A stretch of 64,000 bases of DNA from an uncultured Duncaniella sp. (GTDB taxonomy: Bacteria; Bacteroidota; Bacteroidia; Bacteroidales; Muribaculaceae), in contig CATWQI010000003.1 in the NCBI GenBank assembly GCA_958352885.1, positions 1 through 64,000 on the forward strand, in the 5' to 3' direction. Position numbers and translations under genes: made by a program. The notes under the pieces were generated by a model. That model was given only the letters and a program-made list of their open reading frames with translations. It searched no databases and was not told the DNA's origin. Positions 24,180 to 31,948 of the stretch are shown here, piece by piece; the first letter of the stretch is position 1; every line of letters begins with the position of its first letter.

Positions 24180-25040
24180 TTATTCCCGTTCAATCGGATT
24201 ATATGGACGGGGAGAATTAATACGTTGTATATCTTCAGGTGAAAGTTCCATCTTTATGTTATTCAACCCGGTAAAAGCCGCGGCACGGTCTGCATTGTAA
24301 TAGTCCTTGAGAAACTTGAAATCTTCACGCGAGACCTTCTCCACTCCACTATCATCGTAGAGAGTAATTGGAAACGGTTTATCAATCATCTCAAGCCCAA
24401 TCAATGAAAATTTATAATCACCATCGCTATCGGACAAACGCACTATAAGTCCCGGCAATCCTTGGAAATAATATGGACCTCTCGGCATCGGTAAATCCTC
24501 AGCGTACCATGCCTCATATTTCCGTCCTCGGAAGGAGCATTCCGCCTTTCGGCATTCATAGCCGAGAATATCAGTCACATCATCCGTAATTTCCCATTTC
24601 TGACTACAGTCAGCATCATAAACCCTCTGGAAGTCACCTGAAATGGATTCCTGAAAAACGAGTTCGCCAACAGATGGATAGTCCAGAAGTATTTCCTCCC
24701 TGAAAAATCTGTTACGCTGTACACTGAGCCTACGCTCCATGATTTCAGCATTTGAGGCATTTTGCGCCACTAATACCATGCGCAATGAATCGGAAACGAA
24801 CGTGTAGTAATCTTCGGCTTTGGCTTTCTCCTTTCCAACCAATGTCACCACATACGCAGATGTCACATCTTCACGGTTGGCAGTATCACGTACAATATCC
24901 ACATTGTAAGTAATTTTATATAAGGCACTGTCAACAGTAAGATACCGCAGATCCGCATAACCACGCCTCCCGGACTGTCCGTTACAAATCCCGACGCTTA
25001 TCAAACAGGCAATAATGATTGCTAATAATTTATAATACAT
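24180..25040 (-). CDS. GLPGLI-family secreted protein 1
   Basis: 286 residues with a signal peptide (LLAIIIACLISVGICNG). The family signature is exact: YYFQGLPGLIVRL, preceded by GYECRKAECSFRGRKYEAWY and followed by a C-terminal NSPRPYNPIERE. GLPGLI proteins (named for this motif) are exported Bacteroidetes proteins of unknown function. This copy is adjacent to the outer-membrane barrel gene, so it is probably its direct partner. The two paralogues upstream share the same C-terminal ending and several blocks, the result of tandem duplication. Confidence 0.9.
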   Translation of the reverse strand: MYYKLLAIIIACLISVGICNGQSGRRGYADLRYLTVDSALYKITYNVDIVRDTANREDVTSAYVVTLVGKEKAKAEDYYTFVSDSLRMVLVAQNASNAEIMERRLSVQRNRFFREEILLDYPSVGELVFQESISGDFQRVYDADCSQKWEITDDVTDILGYECRKAECSFRGRKYEAWYAEDLPMPRGPYYFQGLPGLIVRLSDSDGDYKFSLIGLEMIDKPFPITLYDDSGVEKVSREDFKFLKDYYNADRAAAFTGLNNIKMELSPEDIQRINSPRPYNPIERE

Positions 25041-25070
25041 AGTAGTTTATTTATATAAATAACGGACACA

Positions 25071-25104
25071 ATATACCCTTATCAAAATCTTGTTGGTCTA
25101 TTCC
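25071..25104. repeat. 34-base exact repeat, copy 1
   Basis: Identical to 26173-26206. It covers the 3' end and immediate downstream sequence of GLPGLI gene 2 and marks the tandem duplication. Confidence 0.9.
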
Positions 25105-25958
25105 CGTTCAATCGGATTATAGGGACGGCGGCGATTGATGCGCTCCAAAAGTTCCGGAGTCAACTCTATCTGTGACCCCAATGGCGATGACAGAATTACT
25201 GCACCGGCATCTTGTGAATAATAATCTTCAATATATCGCAAATCCGCTCGATTAGTAACCTCAACCGACTTTGAATTATACATCTCTATCGGAATGATAT
25301 ACTCCACTTTTTCCAAACCAACCAAAGAAAACGTATAATCGTGCTCGGTGTCGTAAAGTTCAACTATAAGCCCCGGTAAAAAACGAAAATAATACGGGCC
25401 CGTTGAAATGGGAACATCCTCGGTATACCATGCCTCGTAACTGCGTCCACGGAAATCACACACAGCCTTACGGCATTCATATCCCAATATATCTTTGGTT
25501 TCATCCATCAGATACCAATCCTGCTTACAATCATCATCATAAACCCTAAAATAATCGGCAGCAATAGCTGTCTGAAACAAGTTTACCCCTTTCTGTGGAT
25601 AATCCATTATTACCTGTTCCTTAAAAAATCTCTTGGAATAGACCTTGTATACTTCATCGCTTATCGTTTGTCCGTCCAGTTTTTTTGCGATTAATGAATC
25701 AGCCAATATCGAACTTTCAAGTATACAACGGTCAACAGACTTGGAAGTACGGTTACCAATAAGGGTTACAATATATGCTGACTTCACGTTATCACGGAAA
25801 GCGGTGTCACGAACCACCAAAACTTGATAGGTAAGTTTATATTTTGCAGTGTCAACTGTCAATTGCGGTCCCCTACTGTACTCCCATGCAAAACATATTC
25901 CGGGAACGATAATCATTATTATTCCGAGGATTAAAGTCTGTATGTAAAACCTATTCAT
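25098..25958 (-). CDS. GLPGLI-family secreted protein 2 (motif variant FLPGLI)
   Basis: 286 residues with a signal peptide. The signature motif reads FLPGLI instead of GLPGLI; flanking blocks GYECRKAVCDFRGRSYEAWY and RRPYNPIERE are conserved, so the fold is probably intact. It is closest to GLPGLI protein 1 in length and blocks. Its promoter region lies inside a 102-base segment duplicated from the DUF3244-type gene upstream, together with a truncated 22-codon reading frame, so this copy may be expressed from its own, borrowed promoter. Function unknown. Confidence 0.88.
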   Translation of the reverse strand: MNRFYIQTLILGIIMIIVPGICFAWEYSRGPQLTVDTAKYKLTYQVLVVRDTAFRDNVKSAYIVTLIGNRTSKSVDRCILESSILADSLIAKKLDGQTISDEVYKVYSKRFFKEQVIMDYPQKGVNLFQTAIAADYFRVYDDDCKQDWYLMDETKDILGYECRKAVCDFRGRSYEAWYTEDVPISTGPYYFRFLPGLIVELYDTEHDYTFSLVGLEKVEYIIPIEMYNSKSVEVTNRADLRYIEDYYSQDAGAVILSSPLGSQIELTPELLERINRRRPYNPIERE

Positions 25959-26021
25959 ATATTTTATTTATTCATATCCTCCCGAACAATGATATTCAAA
26001 TATGGACCGGGAGGAATTTTT

Positions 26022-26090
26022 TTATTCGCTACATAATGTGATAAGTATTATCAGAAATGTAATAATAAGTTTTTTATCATATTTTTCCAT
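26022..26090 (-). pseudogene. Truncated leader frame derived from the DUF3244-type gene
   Basis: 22-codon frame beginning MEKYDKKLIITFL and stopping after LITLCSE. The first part matches the signal peptide of the gene at 27519-27923 (MIKKLIITFLVML), after which the sequence diverges. It lies in the leader of GLPGLI gene 2. It may be a decayed gene start or a short translated leader. Confidence 0.6.
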
Positions 26091-26153
26091 ATTTGGAGTT
26101 TCTGCAAATTTACAATTAAAAAACTACCACATCAAATATTTCAACAAAATAAA
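26052..26153. repeat. 102-base promoter-containing repeat, copy 1
   Basis: More than 90 percent identical by eye to 27885-27986. On the minus strand it carries TTTG, 20 bases, TAAATTTG, then the beginning of a signal-peptide frame. Confidence 0.85.
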
Positions 26154-26172
26154 CACATAACATTATTACAGC

Positions 26173-26206
26173 ATATACCCTTATCAAAATCTTGTTGGTC
26201 TATTCC
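26173..26206. repeat. 34-base exact repeat, copy 2
   Basis: Identical to 25071-25104. Located at the 3' end of GLPGLI gene 3. Confidence 0.9.
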
Positions 26207-27075
26207 TTTTCAATCGGGTTATAGAGACGTTTCTTCGAGTTCATACGCTTGATGTCGTCAGGCGTAAGGTTGATTTCTATACCTGGGACGTTTTTGTAGT
26301 TGAGTTCAGGGTTCTCGTTAAACGCTTTCTTGATTTTCCTGTAATCCTTCCGGCTCACATTTTCCACATTTCTGTCGGTTATGGTAATCGGGAACGGCTG
26401 ATTTACATTTTCAAAACCTGCGAGCGTGAAATTATATTCATTTTTGTCATCAGTGATTTCGAATATCAATCCAGGCAATCCGCCAAACAGATACGGACCC
26501 GACGAGAAAGGAAGCTCTTCGGAATACCACGCTGTATAATTCCGACCTCGAAAACTCATTGTGGCTTTATGGCATATAAAACCGAGAATCTCCTTCTCCT
26601 CGTCCACCAGTTTCCAGCCGAAATCCGGAATAGGCTCTTCATAACGGTATTTCCGGACACCACCCTCATCCTGAACCGTCAAGAGCCCCGCTTCAGGATA
26701 ATTCATAGCCACCTGATTATCAAACACTCTGTTTTTCAAAATGCCGAGCAGCCTTGAAGCCTGAGCAAATCCCTCAATCCCCTCCGCCTCCATTTCAGCC
26801 GTGACAGAATCAGCTTGAGCGATATAATAGTCGGTAAACAATGAGCACCTGTTCCCCATGACCAGCAGACCATATCCTTCAGTCCGCTCATCATTTTGAG
26901 TGCTATCCTTGACTATGCTCATAAGATATGTCACCTTATAAACCGCACTGTCAATCAGCAGCTTCTTATTGTTATTATTGTCTTGGATTGTGACCTTATT
27001 TGAAACTATTGTTTGTGCCCTTACCTCAAAAGTTGAAATAAGTATCAGACTCACACATAAAATTATTTTATACAT
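26200..27075 (-). CDS. GLPGLI-family secreted protein 3
   Basis: 291 residues with a signal peptide (IILCVSLILISTFEVRA). The motif is present as YLFGGLPGLIFEI, with GFICHKATMSFRGRNYTAWY before it and KRLYNPIEKE at the end. It is the most divergent of the three, carrying an Asn-rich stretch (QDNNNNKK) after the signal and phenylalanine instead of valine after the motif. It is preceded by a hairpin (27117-27180) that separates it from the short secreted peptide gene. Confidence 0.9.
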   Translation of the reverse strand: MYKIILCVSLILISTFEVRAQTIVSNKVTIQDNNNNKKLLIDSAVYKVTYLMSIVKDSTQNDERTEGYGLLVMGNRCSLFTDYYIAQADSVTAEMEAEGIEGFAQASRLLGILKNRVFDNQVAMNYPEAGLLTVQDEGGVRKYRYEEPIPDFGWKLVDEEKEILGFICHKATMSFRGRNYTAWYSEELPFSSGPYLFGGLPGLIFEITDDKNEYNFTLAGFENVNQPFPITITDRNVENVSRKDYRKIKKAFNENPELNYKNVPGIEINLTPDDIKRMNSKKRLYNPIEKE

Positions 27076-27116
27076 ATCACACTCTTTAAAACTTGAATAA
27101 TATTAAAAGGACGATG

Positions 27117-27180
27117 GGTGTCATATCATTTATAGGATAATGCAATTACAATGCTAACCTCACTATTGATATGACACCCC
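27117..27180 (-). terminator. Hairpin between peptide gene and GLPGLI gene 3
   Basis: 13-bp perfect stem (27117-27129 with 27168-27180) around a 38-base loop, followed on the minus strand by a T-rich stretch. It could act as a partial terminator setting a high peptide-to-GLPGLI expression ratio. Confidence 0.6.
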
Positions 27181-27217
27181 ACATCTATAAATCAGATGTT
27201 TTGAAGGAAACTTCTAT

Positions 27218-27403
27218 TTAGCAAAAAGCTTCTTCCATTGTAAGCAGAAGCTCAACCAAGTCCAGTACGGTAACTGAGTCATCATAACCAACATCTTGAG
27301 ATACACCACAAGAAGTGTTAAGTTTAACGGTACCTTTTACCTCAGCGTTAGCAGCAGTAGCGCCGGCGATTGCGAGGATGGCGATTGCAAGTACTTTTTT
27401 CAT
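27218..27403 (-). CDS. Short secreted peptide with C-terminal cysteine
   Basis: 61 residues from the ATG at 27403 (MKKVLAIAILAIAGATAANA, clear signal peptide cut after ANA); an upstream in-frame ATG at 27439 would spoil the signal. The predicted mature peptide is about 41 residues, begins EVKGTVKLNTSCG, is acidic, and ends EEAFC, giving two cysteines, one of them the last residue. Not recognised as a known family. It lies between a DUF3244-type gene and the GLPGLI genes on the same strand. Its size, abundance-style hairpin downstream and neighbours suggest an exported ligand, substrate or structural peptide; this is inference. Confidence 0.7.
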   Translation of the reverse strand: MKKVLAIAILAIAGATAANAEVKGTVKLNTSCGVSQDVGYDDSVTVLDLVELLLTMEEAFC

Positions 27404-27518
27404 ACTGTTTAAATAAAAAAATGATTTGTTGATTGGCATTATCTTTTCCTGTAATGCCTTCAGGGGATTATAATCGCAAGGCGCCTTTGAGATTATTCAG
27501 AGTTAGTAGTGTCGTGGT

Positions 27519-27923
27519 TTATTCAGAAAGATAGCCAACGTAGGTGTTGCCATCTTCGGTGGTGAGTTGGAGGCGGAGTATGCCTGACGGTTCACCGACA
27601 TATACGGCAAAAGGTGCGGAGGTGCTGAAAGTGTAGGTTGCTGACTCGGAAGTCACCATATCCTCCAACAGCAATGAGGCGTTGCCTTCAGGCTCGTTAA
27701 ACGCTATACATATATATCCGTCATAATAATAGCATTCGATGTCGGCAGCTTTAGCCGGGGAGCGGGGACGTGTGGTTGGCAAACCTATTTTATCAAGCAC
27801 TAAAGGTAGATACTTAGGTTCCTTATTGCCATCTTTATCCTTGGGATTATCATCGGCATAAGCACCTACCGACATCAGCATAACCAGAAATGTAATAATA
27901 AGTTTTTTTATCATAGTTCCCAT
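27519..27923 (-). CDS. DUF3244-like small secreted protein
   Basis: 134 residues (initiation may be at the ATG at 27914, MIKKLIITFLVMLMSVGAYA) with a signal peptide. The mature part has an Asp/Lys-rich spacer, then a beta-sandwich-like stretch (AADIECYYYDGYICIAFNEPEGNASLLLEDM, ending GNTYVGYLSE). It resembles the DUF3244 proteins of Bacteroides, which commonly neighbour TPR regulators as here. Its promoter is a perfect consensus match and was duplicated downstream. Function unknown. Confidence 0.7.
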   Translation of the reverse strand: MGTMIKKLIITFLVMLMSVGAYADDNPKDKDGNKEPKYLPLVLDKIGLPTTRPRSPAKAADIECYYYDGYICIAFNEPEGNASLLLEDMVTSESATYTFSTSAPFAVYVGEPSGILRLQLTTEDGNTYVGYLSE

Positions 27924-27986
27924 ATTTGGAGTTTCTGCAAATTTACATTCAAAAAACTACCACACCAAATATTTCAACAAAATAAA
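27885..27986. repeat. 102-base promoter-containing repeat, copy 2
   Basis: Source copy of the repeat at 26052-26153. It contains the promoter and first codons of the DUF3244-like gene: on the minus strand TTTG, 20 bases, TAAATTTG. Confidence 0.85.
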
Positions 27987-28111
27987 ATCCCTCGTCATCT
28001 TTGTATACAGCTGATTATCTGCGATTTACAATGCGCAAAATAATCATTTTTCCCTCATCTATTCTTCGTTTCGTATCTATTTGTGCCACAGCTGATTACA
28101 GAAACACAATA

Positions 28112-29842
28112 TTATTCTTTATAATTATTGAGTGAATACTTTTTTACTTTAAGATTCTCAGCAAACCACTCTTTATCCTCAGCATTTGACGCCAGAATCT
28201 TGTTACGCAGTCTTCCGACCTTATTGGATAGATTATGAAGAGTGCTATCAATAAGCAGGCATATGGTACGTAACGACAAACCCGCATATACAAACAGAGC
28301 CAATTGATAATTTGCATCAGTGAGTCCCGGCACTTCCGCACGGAGTCTCTGCATAATATTGTTCATATTCTCATTGACAAGTACTTCTATCGTCTGAAGA
28401 GTCGACGGCTCCCTCAAATATGCAATTTCCTTTTTAGCATGCCTATGAATCGGCTTAAGCTGATGAGAAATCTCCCGGCTATCAAAATATTCATCTCCTA
28501 ACAGACTCACTGTCCTGAATCTATCTTGATAAAGCAAATGATTAAACAGCTTCTTTTCATTCTGATTTCTCTGTAGCTCGGTGTAAAGTCTGACCTTATC
28601 GTTAAGCATCTTAATCTCATCCATAGATTTAGTTATCTCAAGATTCTTGACTTTCATTCTAAGACGATAGATTACGATACCAACAACCATACAAAACACA
28701 AATGCTATGGAAACCAACGTTATCACTAATTTAAACCAATATACCTTCTGTTTTATGACATTCGCCTTGTTATCATAATAGTTTCTTTCTATATTAAGAG
28801 GTGATTCACTCTGAATCCTGTTCATCCTGTCGACTTCACATTCAAGCACCCCATGCATGATATCATAAGCGCCTTTATAATCACCCTTCAATACTGCATA
28901 GTTGGACTTTGCCAGTCGGAGAAAATATGATTCGTTATCCCCAACAGTTAATCCGGATGCCATTTGTAGCATTTCAGAAGCCGACAATGTGTCACCCTGA
29001 GCAATGTATATTTCTGCAAAATTGGTATAATCATTCGCTGTGGGATAGTAATATTCCATAAGATTATTATACATGCTAATATATTTTTTTGCAGAAGAGA
29101 AATCACCTTTATATAATAATGTAGAAATAGATATCTTAACGCAATAAGCTACCAATGCCGAATCTGTCACAGCTTTTTCATTCTCATCAAGGATATTATC
29201 TATAAGGTTGAGACTTTTGTCATACTCCTTCATCTGTGTATATAACAGAGCTTTATGAACCTTGACATAACAAGCATTTAAGTCTTTTCCTGCATCCTGA
29301 TAATAGATTTCCGCCACTTCAGTATGCTTCATTGATTCCTCCCAATTGTAATTGTCGTAAAAGATATCCGAAAGCAGCTCGTTGGTTCGTGCTATCCACA
29401 AGGGAGAGTCAAATCTGCGAGCCAATTCTTCGGCATGGAGGGCAGACGGTATGGCAGATTCATAATCACCATGCTCCCGGTCAACGACACCTTTATAATA
29501 GAGTGCCCGCATGAGACGGGCATCATCCCCGGCCCCCTTGTAGTAATCGACGGCAAACTGTATCACAGAATCAGCAGGCAACGGCAGATAATTTTTATAA
29601 AGAGACTGAGTGATAAGCAGATTATAGAGAGCCTTGTCGACAGACCTTCCGAGCCTGTCGGGATTTATACTTTCAATCACCGCCGATGCTGAATCGGGGG
29701 ATTGCTCCATCATACGCTCGGCTTCAAGCAACGCAGCCGACGGTGTGGATGAGCATCCCGCCACAAGTATCGACAGGTAAAACATTGTGGCAAAAGCCAA
29801 TAAATTAAAGGATACGGTACGAGGCATATGATTGTAGAGCAT
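28112..29842 (-). CDS. Membrane-spanning TPR lipoprotein with cytoplasmic HTH (one-component regulator)
   Basis: 576 residues. The N-terminal signal ends in a lipobox (LVAGC near residue 30). Residues ~35-365 are TPR-like helical repeats (for example ALYYKGVVDREHGDYESAI). A transmembrane helix lies near 367-390 (LVITLVSIAFVFCMVVGIVIY), then a coiled-coil linker (KNLEITKSMDEIKMLNDKVRL), and a C-terminal helix-turn-helix near 505-548 (GLTDANYQLALFVYAGLSLR, then SNKVGRLRNKI). The layout is a periplasmic sensor joined to a cytoplasmic DNA-binding domain, known for Bacteroidetes TPR regulators. It has its own consensus promoter and precedes the secreted-peptide/GLPGLI run, so it probably regulates it. 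The start may be the ATG at 29827. Confidence 0.82.
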   Translation of the reverse strand: MLYNHMPRTVSFNLLAFATMFYLSILVAGCSSTPSAALLEAERMMEQSPDSASAVIESINPDRLGRSVDKALYNLLITQSLYKNYLPLPADSVIQFAVDYYKGAGDDARLMRALYYKGVVDREHGDYESAIPSALHAEELARRFDSPLWIARTNELLSDIFYDNYNWEESMKHTEVAEIYYQDAGKDLNACYVKVHKALLYTQMKEYDKSLNLIDNILDENEKAVTDSALVAYCVKISISTLLYKGDFSSAKKYISMYNNLMEYYYPTANDYTNFAEIYIAQGDTLSASEMLQMASGLTVGDNESYFLRLAKSNYAVLKGDYKGAYDIMHGVLECEVDRMNRIQSESPLNIERNYYDNKANVIKQKVYWFKLVITLVSIAFVFCMVVGIVIYRLRMKVKNLEITKSMDEIKMLNDKVRLYTELQRNQNEKKLFNHLLYQDRFRTVSLLGDEYFDSREISHQLKPIHRHAKKEIAYLREPSTLQTIEVLVNENMNNIMQRLRAEVPGLTDANYQLALFVYAGLSLRTICLLIDSTLHNLSNKVGRLRNKILASNAEDKEWFAENLKVKKYSLNNYKE

Positions 29843-29864
29843 GCAGTGACAGTGATATATACCA

Positions 29865-29896
29865 CAAAGTTACAGCAAAATAAGCAATATAACAAA
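29865..29896 (-). promoter_or_regulatory. Promoter of TPR/HTH regulator
   Basis: Minus-strand TTTG (29893-29896), 20 bases, TAACTTTG (29865-29872). Confidence 0.7.
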
Positions 29897-29933
29897 ACCG
29901 GTACCCCGGAGCGTAAAGCCGTGCGGTACCGGT
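29897..29933 (-). terminator. Terminator after Pro-rich lipoprotein gene
   Basis: ACCGGTACC / GGTACCGGT stem (29897-29905 with 29925-29933), followed on the minus strand by TTTTGTT. Confidence 0.75.
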
Positions 29934-29966
29934 CAGAGAATCGAAATCGTCGTTATGATGATGAGT

Positions 29967-30254
29967 TCAAAATGGTCCGAAAGGTGGTGGTCCGGGCACT
30001 CCTCCCATAGGCGGAGGAGATGGCGGTCCGACAGGAGCTCCGGGAGGTGGTCCCGGCGGACCCGGCGGAGGTCCCGGATTGGGATTCATCGCATTCCAGC
30101 CACCGCTTATACCAATATTTATGCCGCCCGGTCCTGGCTGTGTAAGTCCCCAGCCATCGCTGCCTACCCACCAGCCTGCGCATGATGTCATGCCGGCAGA
30201 TGCCGCGACAGCCACCAGTGCGACCGCAATCTTCTTAAGGACTTTAGTTTTCAT
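29967..30254 (-). CDS. Small Pro/Gly-rich lipoprotein
   Basis: 95 residues. A signal peptide with lipobox (MTSC near residue 25) leads to a short mature chain that starts AGWWVGSDGWG and ends with about 40 residues composed almost only of Pro and Gly with a few Asn, Ala, Val, Ser and Phe (PNPGPPPGPPGPPPGAP onwards). Such polyproline-type tails form extended, collagen-like or adhesive segments. The protein should be membrane-anchored in the envelope. It has its own terminator. Not assigned to a family; GC-rich codons reflect composition only. Confidence 0.72.
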   Translation of the reverse strand: MKTKVLKKIAVALVAVAASAGMTSCAGWWVGSDGWGLTQPGPGGINIGISGGWNAMNPNPGPPPGPPGPPPGAPVGPPSPPPMGGVPGPPPFGPF

Positions 30255-30360
30255 ATCGTTATCCTTTTAATAGAAAAACGATTGAGACCAAAGTTCGGTT
30301 CAGACTGCCCGGCTAATCGGATGTTTAAAAATTATTGCTGACGCACAGGGTCGTCACTCC

Positions 30361-30681
30361 CTACGGTTTCTCACAGTGCCGTCTTTTAGGATTGGCGGGA
30401 AACCATCCCCGCTCCACACGGCGGCGCTGCTCGAAGAGTTCTCCGATGGTCCAGAACGATGAGAAGGAGAATACTCCAAGAAGCGATGACCAGAACACAT
30501 CGGCCACATAAAACGATGCGCACACACCACACACGCCGAGCAGGAGGAACCACCACCAGCACCGGCAGCCGAAATGGTACTCACACTTGATGACTACCGG
30601 ATGAAATATACCTATGATAAGAAACGTACTGATGCCGATGGCAAGCCCAAGGAGATGATATTGTGACAGAAATTCAGTCAT
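30361..30681 (-). CDS. DUF4491-family membrane protein
   Basis: 106 residues with three hydrophobic helices. The pattern LIIGIFHPVVIKCEYHFG, CRCWWWFLLLG and FSSFWTIGELFEQRRRVERGWFPANPKRR matches DUF4491, a conserved Bacteroidetes inner-membrane family of unknown function. Basic C-terminus on the cytoplasmic side. Transcribed on the minus strand behind the DUF3078/exported-protein genes. Confidence 0.88.
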   Translation of the reverse strand: MTEFLSQYHLLGLAIGISTFLIIGIFHPVVIKCEYHFGCRCWWWFLLLGVCGVCASFYVADVFWSSLLGVFSFSSFWTIGELFEQRRRVERGWFPANPKRRHCEKP

Positions 30682-30750
30682 ATAATCTATTCTTATTTAT
30701 TCTATTTGGATTGCAATGTATTGATTGATTGTTTAACACCCGGAGATGCC

Positions 30751-31254
30751 TTATGGATTAAGCACACACGAGTTCACTATGCAACGCACTGTATAGGGGG
30801 TTACTGCGTCGACCCTCGGCTTCTGTCCGAGATAGTAATAGTAGGACTTCTGCGCGTCCCACGATTTGAACCTGACCGCCCTGGTGGCTCCGGGAGGGAT
30901 TACCGGACGTAATTCCACTTCCCGCTCATGAAGCTGCCTCCCACTGATGTCCGAATATGTCAAGGTGACAGAGAGCTGTAGCATGGTGCGGTCAAAGCCA
31001 TTGGTCACAAGCACGGTCTCCACCGACGAGCGCAGCGGCTTGTCATAGCCCGACAGACGCACCAGCGAGTCGGGAGGCGCAACGATAGTGTCGAAAACCG
31101 CGGCGTCCGCTCCGGCTTTTCTCCCCGGGGAAGCCACAGAAGGCTCCACAGGCTTCAGTTTTCCCCGCAAAGTATTGTCACCCGTCACGGTGACCGACAG
31201 GGCAGCTGAAGCCATTAAAATGATAAATGCCGATACCACACGGATAAGTCTCAT
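30751..31254 (-). CDS. Exported protein of unknown function (167 aa)
   Basis: Start set at the ATG at 31254 because it overlaps the stop of the upstream gene by 4 bases and begins a signal peptide (MRLIRVVSAFIILMASAALS). The mature part is an Ig-like or beta-sandwich-like chain (RSSVETVLVTNGFDRTMLQLS, HEREVELRPVIPPGATRAVR) ending VRCIVNSCVLNP with two cysteines. Translationally coupled to the gene at 31251-31883, so the two are probably partners in the envelope. No family recognised. Confidence 0.75.
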   Translation of the reverse strand: MRLIRVVSAFIILMASAALSVTVTGDNTLRGKLKPVEPSVASPGRKAGADAAVFDTIVAPPDSLVRLSGYDKPLRSSVETVLVTNGFDRTMLQLSVTLTYSDISGRQLHEREVELRPVIPPGATRAVRFKSWDAQKSYYYYLGQKPRVDAVTPYTVRCIVNSCVLNP

Positions 31255-31883
31255 AGATACACAGGTTCTAACGGCACTGCCGGTTCGGGAAACACCCTTA
31301 CACATCCCTCTATATCGCCGGAAGAGCGTTCGCGCCGTGAAATCAGATACCGGTACATGTAAGGAAGAAGCCTCCACCAGTTGAACACGAAACTCTTACC
31401 GTACTCCTTTATGACGAGCCGGGAATCCTCGTTGGTAAGCGTAAGAGTGAACGTCTTGGCTGATGAAAGCACCGTGCCGTCGTCACTTCTGGAGGTGTAG
31501 ATGCGGGCATCGTAAACGCCCCGCTTCGATGTGGTGGAGAGATAGCCCATCACAGTGCCCGGACGCAACGCCATGTCAGCCCCGCGCACAGCCACCATGC
31601 GGTAAAGCGTGGCAGCCGAAGTCCTTCCGCTGACAGTGCCGTCCACCCGCTCGATTGCCATGAGAGTCCCCTCGGAGGCAAATTCCCATATCCCCTCCAC
31701 AATGTGGAGCGGCATCTCGCCAAGCCTCGACATAGCGCTGTCACGCTCATACCCTGCAAGGACCTCCGAACGCGAGGGTATGCCGTCAAGCATTGATTTG
31801 CCGGGGACGGCTCCGGTCGCTGACAGCGGATACAGAGCCACAATGAACGGAAGCCAGAGGATGAGACGGAGAGAAGCAGACAT
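31251..31883 (-). CDS. Exported protein of unknown function (210 aa)
   Basis: Signal peptide (LRLILWLPFIVALYPLSATG). The mature chain has beta-rich segments (HIVEGIWEFASEGTLMAIER, RMVAVRGADMALRPGTVMGYL, TFTLTLTNEDSRLVIKEYGK), reminiscent of lipocalin-like or small beta-barrel folds, and a basic C-terminal part with YMYRYLISRRER. It follows the DUF3078 gene by 65 bases and overlaps the next gene by 4 bases. Function unknown. Confidence 0.75.
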   Translation of the reverse strand: MSASLRLILWLPFIVALYPLSATGAVPGKSMLDGIPSRSEVLAGYERDSAMSRLGEMPLHIVEGIWEFASEGTLMAIERVDGTVSGRTSAATLYRMVAVRGADMALRPGTVMGYLSTTSKRGVYDARIYTSRSDDGTVLSSAKTFTLTLTNEDSRLVIKEYGKSFVFNWWRLLPYMYRYLISRRERSSGDIEGCVRVFPEPAVPLEPVYL

Positions 31884-31948
31884 AAGCCGTGACTGTTTTT
31901 TAAGCGTGGAAATAGACCGGTGCGGTGGATAGTGGATTACACCTGATA

